Shown piece by piece: positions 63,493 to 64,000 of a stretch of 64,000 nucleotides of DNA. The notes under the pieces were generated by a model. That model searched no databases and was not told the origin of the DNA. It worked only from the letters and a program-made list of their open reading frames with translations. Each line of letters opens with the position of its first letter. Position 1 is the stretch's first letter. The stretch lies in assembly GCF_000559025.1 (NCBI RefSeq), contig NZ_JAAN01000014.1, positions 372,001-436,000 of the forward strand, read 5' to 3'. This DNA is from Luteimonas huabeiensis HB2. GTDB taxonomy: Bacteria; Pseudomonadota; Gammaproteobacteria; Xanthomonadales; Xanthomonadaceae. The translations under genes and the position numbers were made by a program.

Positions 63493-64000
63493 GCGTGGCT
63501 CCGGGGTTCGGGAAGTGGCCGGCGTCGCGCGCATGCACGCGGTCGCGCGGGAAATGGCAGGAGAACGTGCTGCCGCGGCCGACCTCGCTCTCGATGTCGA
63601 GGCGGGCCTGATGGAGCTGCAGCACGTGCTTGACGATGGCCAGCCCGAGCCCGGTCCCGCCCAGCTCGCGCGAGCGGCTGGTGGAGACGCGGTAGAAACG
63701 CTCGGTGATGCGGGGCAGATGCGAGGCCGGGATGCCGTAGCCGGTGTCCCGGACCGAGAGCGTCGCCCCGCCATCGTCGCCGCGCGCGAAGCGGATCGCG
63801 ATGCGGCCGCCCGCCGGAGTGTAGCGCACCGCGTTGGAGACCAGGTTGGAGAACGCGCTGTGCAGTTCCTTGATCGATCCCCACAGGTCGACCTGCGCGG
63901 CGTCCTCCACCGTGACCGTATGGCGACCCTGGCCCAGGGCTTCGGCTTCCCGCCGCAGGGTCGACAGCAGCGAGGCCATCGGCACGCTCTCGTCGGCCAC
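63455..64000 (-). CDS. phoR: Sensor histidine kinase PhoR, C-terminal part
   Basis: 181 residues of the catalytic end only; the gene continues past the window edge. Visible are the N box HSAFSNLVSNAVRYTP, G1 VRDTGYGIP, F box ITERFYRVSTSRSRELGGTGLGLAIVKHVL and G2. The assignment as PhoR rests on the adjoining ppk and ppx and on the PhoR-style SHLPRITERFYRVS sequence. PhoR phosphorylates PhoB under phosphate limitation. A 38-residue tail after the last strand overlaps ppk. Confidence 0.88.
   Translation of the reverse strand: MADESVPMASLLSTLRREAEALGQGRHTVTVEDAAQVDLWGSIKELHSAFSNLVSNAVRYTPAGGRIAIRFARGDDGGATLSVRDTGYGIPASHLPRITERFYRVSTSRSRELGGTGLGLAIVKHVLQLHQARLDIESEVGRGSTFSCHFPRDRVHARDAGHFPNPGATREQPRPQASRSL

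Overview
The window reads as chromosome of a GC-rich gammaproteobacterium of the Xanthomonadaceae (Lysobacter/Luteimonas/Xanthomonas-like). The supports are the codon use (about 70% GC), two TonB-dependent receptors with Xanthomonad-style architecture, a minor-pilin locus next to uvrB, a cyoABCD-SURF1-RegBA block, an effector-like gene with a XVIPCD-type C-terminus, and the thrS-infC-rpmI-rplT-pheS-pheT-ihfA-merR translation cluster. The genus assignment is an inference.

Layout. 1-2.5 kb: a Fe-SOD family protein on the minus strand, divergent from a coupled grxD-SDR-MarC operon. 2.7-7.5 kb: an Oar-like TonB receptor closed by a strong terminator, then ppnN. 7.6-14.7 kb: the type IV pilus minor-pilin operon fimT/pilV/pilW/pilX/pilY1/pilE, visibly less GC-rich than its surroundings and carrying poly-G tracts. 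tRNA-Asn follows, then an isolated GspH-type pseudopilin, uvrB and tRNA-Val. 18-20.3 kb: a YncE-like beta-propeller protein behind a Fur-box-like site and an MpaB-family protein. 20.6-23.1 kb: a secreted protein followed by a probable type IV secretion effector, read as an immunity/effector pair. 23.2-30 kb (minus): cyoABCD, SURF1, regB, regA, a quinol oxidase with its own redox two-component system. An MFS transporter is divergent from it.

31.7-39.7 kb: the translation cluster. It begins with what looks like a threonine attenuator (a short Thr-codon leader peptide, then an intrinsic terminator that shares an 8-nt palindrome with the leader). infC appears to start with ATC. tRNA-Pro(GGG) follows, and its downstream sequence is duplicated in degenerate form 3.8 kb away. 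This brackets a small lower-GC island with a divergent XRE repressor, a J-domain protein of unknown function, a two-TM protein and two lipoproteins.

43.7-52.1 kb: a disordered small protein, TraB/GumN, dxs, an unknown protein, an HNH nuclease, an acyl-CoA dehydrogenase and a lipoprotein, with two composite palindromic repeat islands between genes. 52.2-59.7 kb: a tightly coupled operon of M14 carboxypeptidase, FecI-type sigma, FecR, a TonB receptor with an STN signalling domain, and an M20 amidohydrolase. This looks like a surface-sensed uptake and hydrolysis system for a peptide or amide substrate. 59.7-64 kb (minus): the end of phoR, then ppk and ppx, the polyphosphate branch of the phosphate response.

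All family assignments come from reading motifs by eye. No database search was run.
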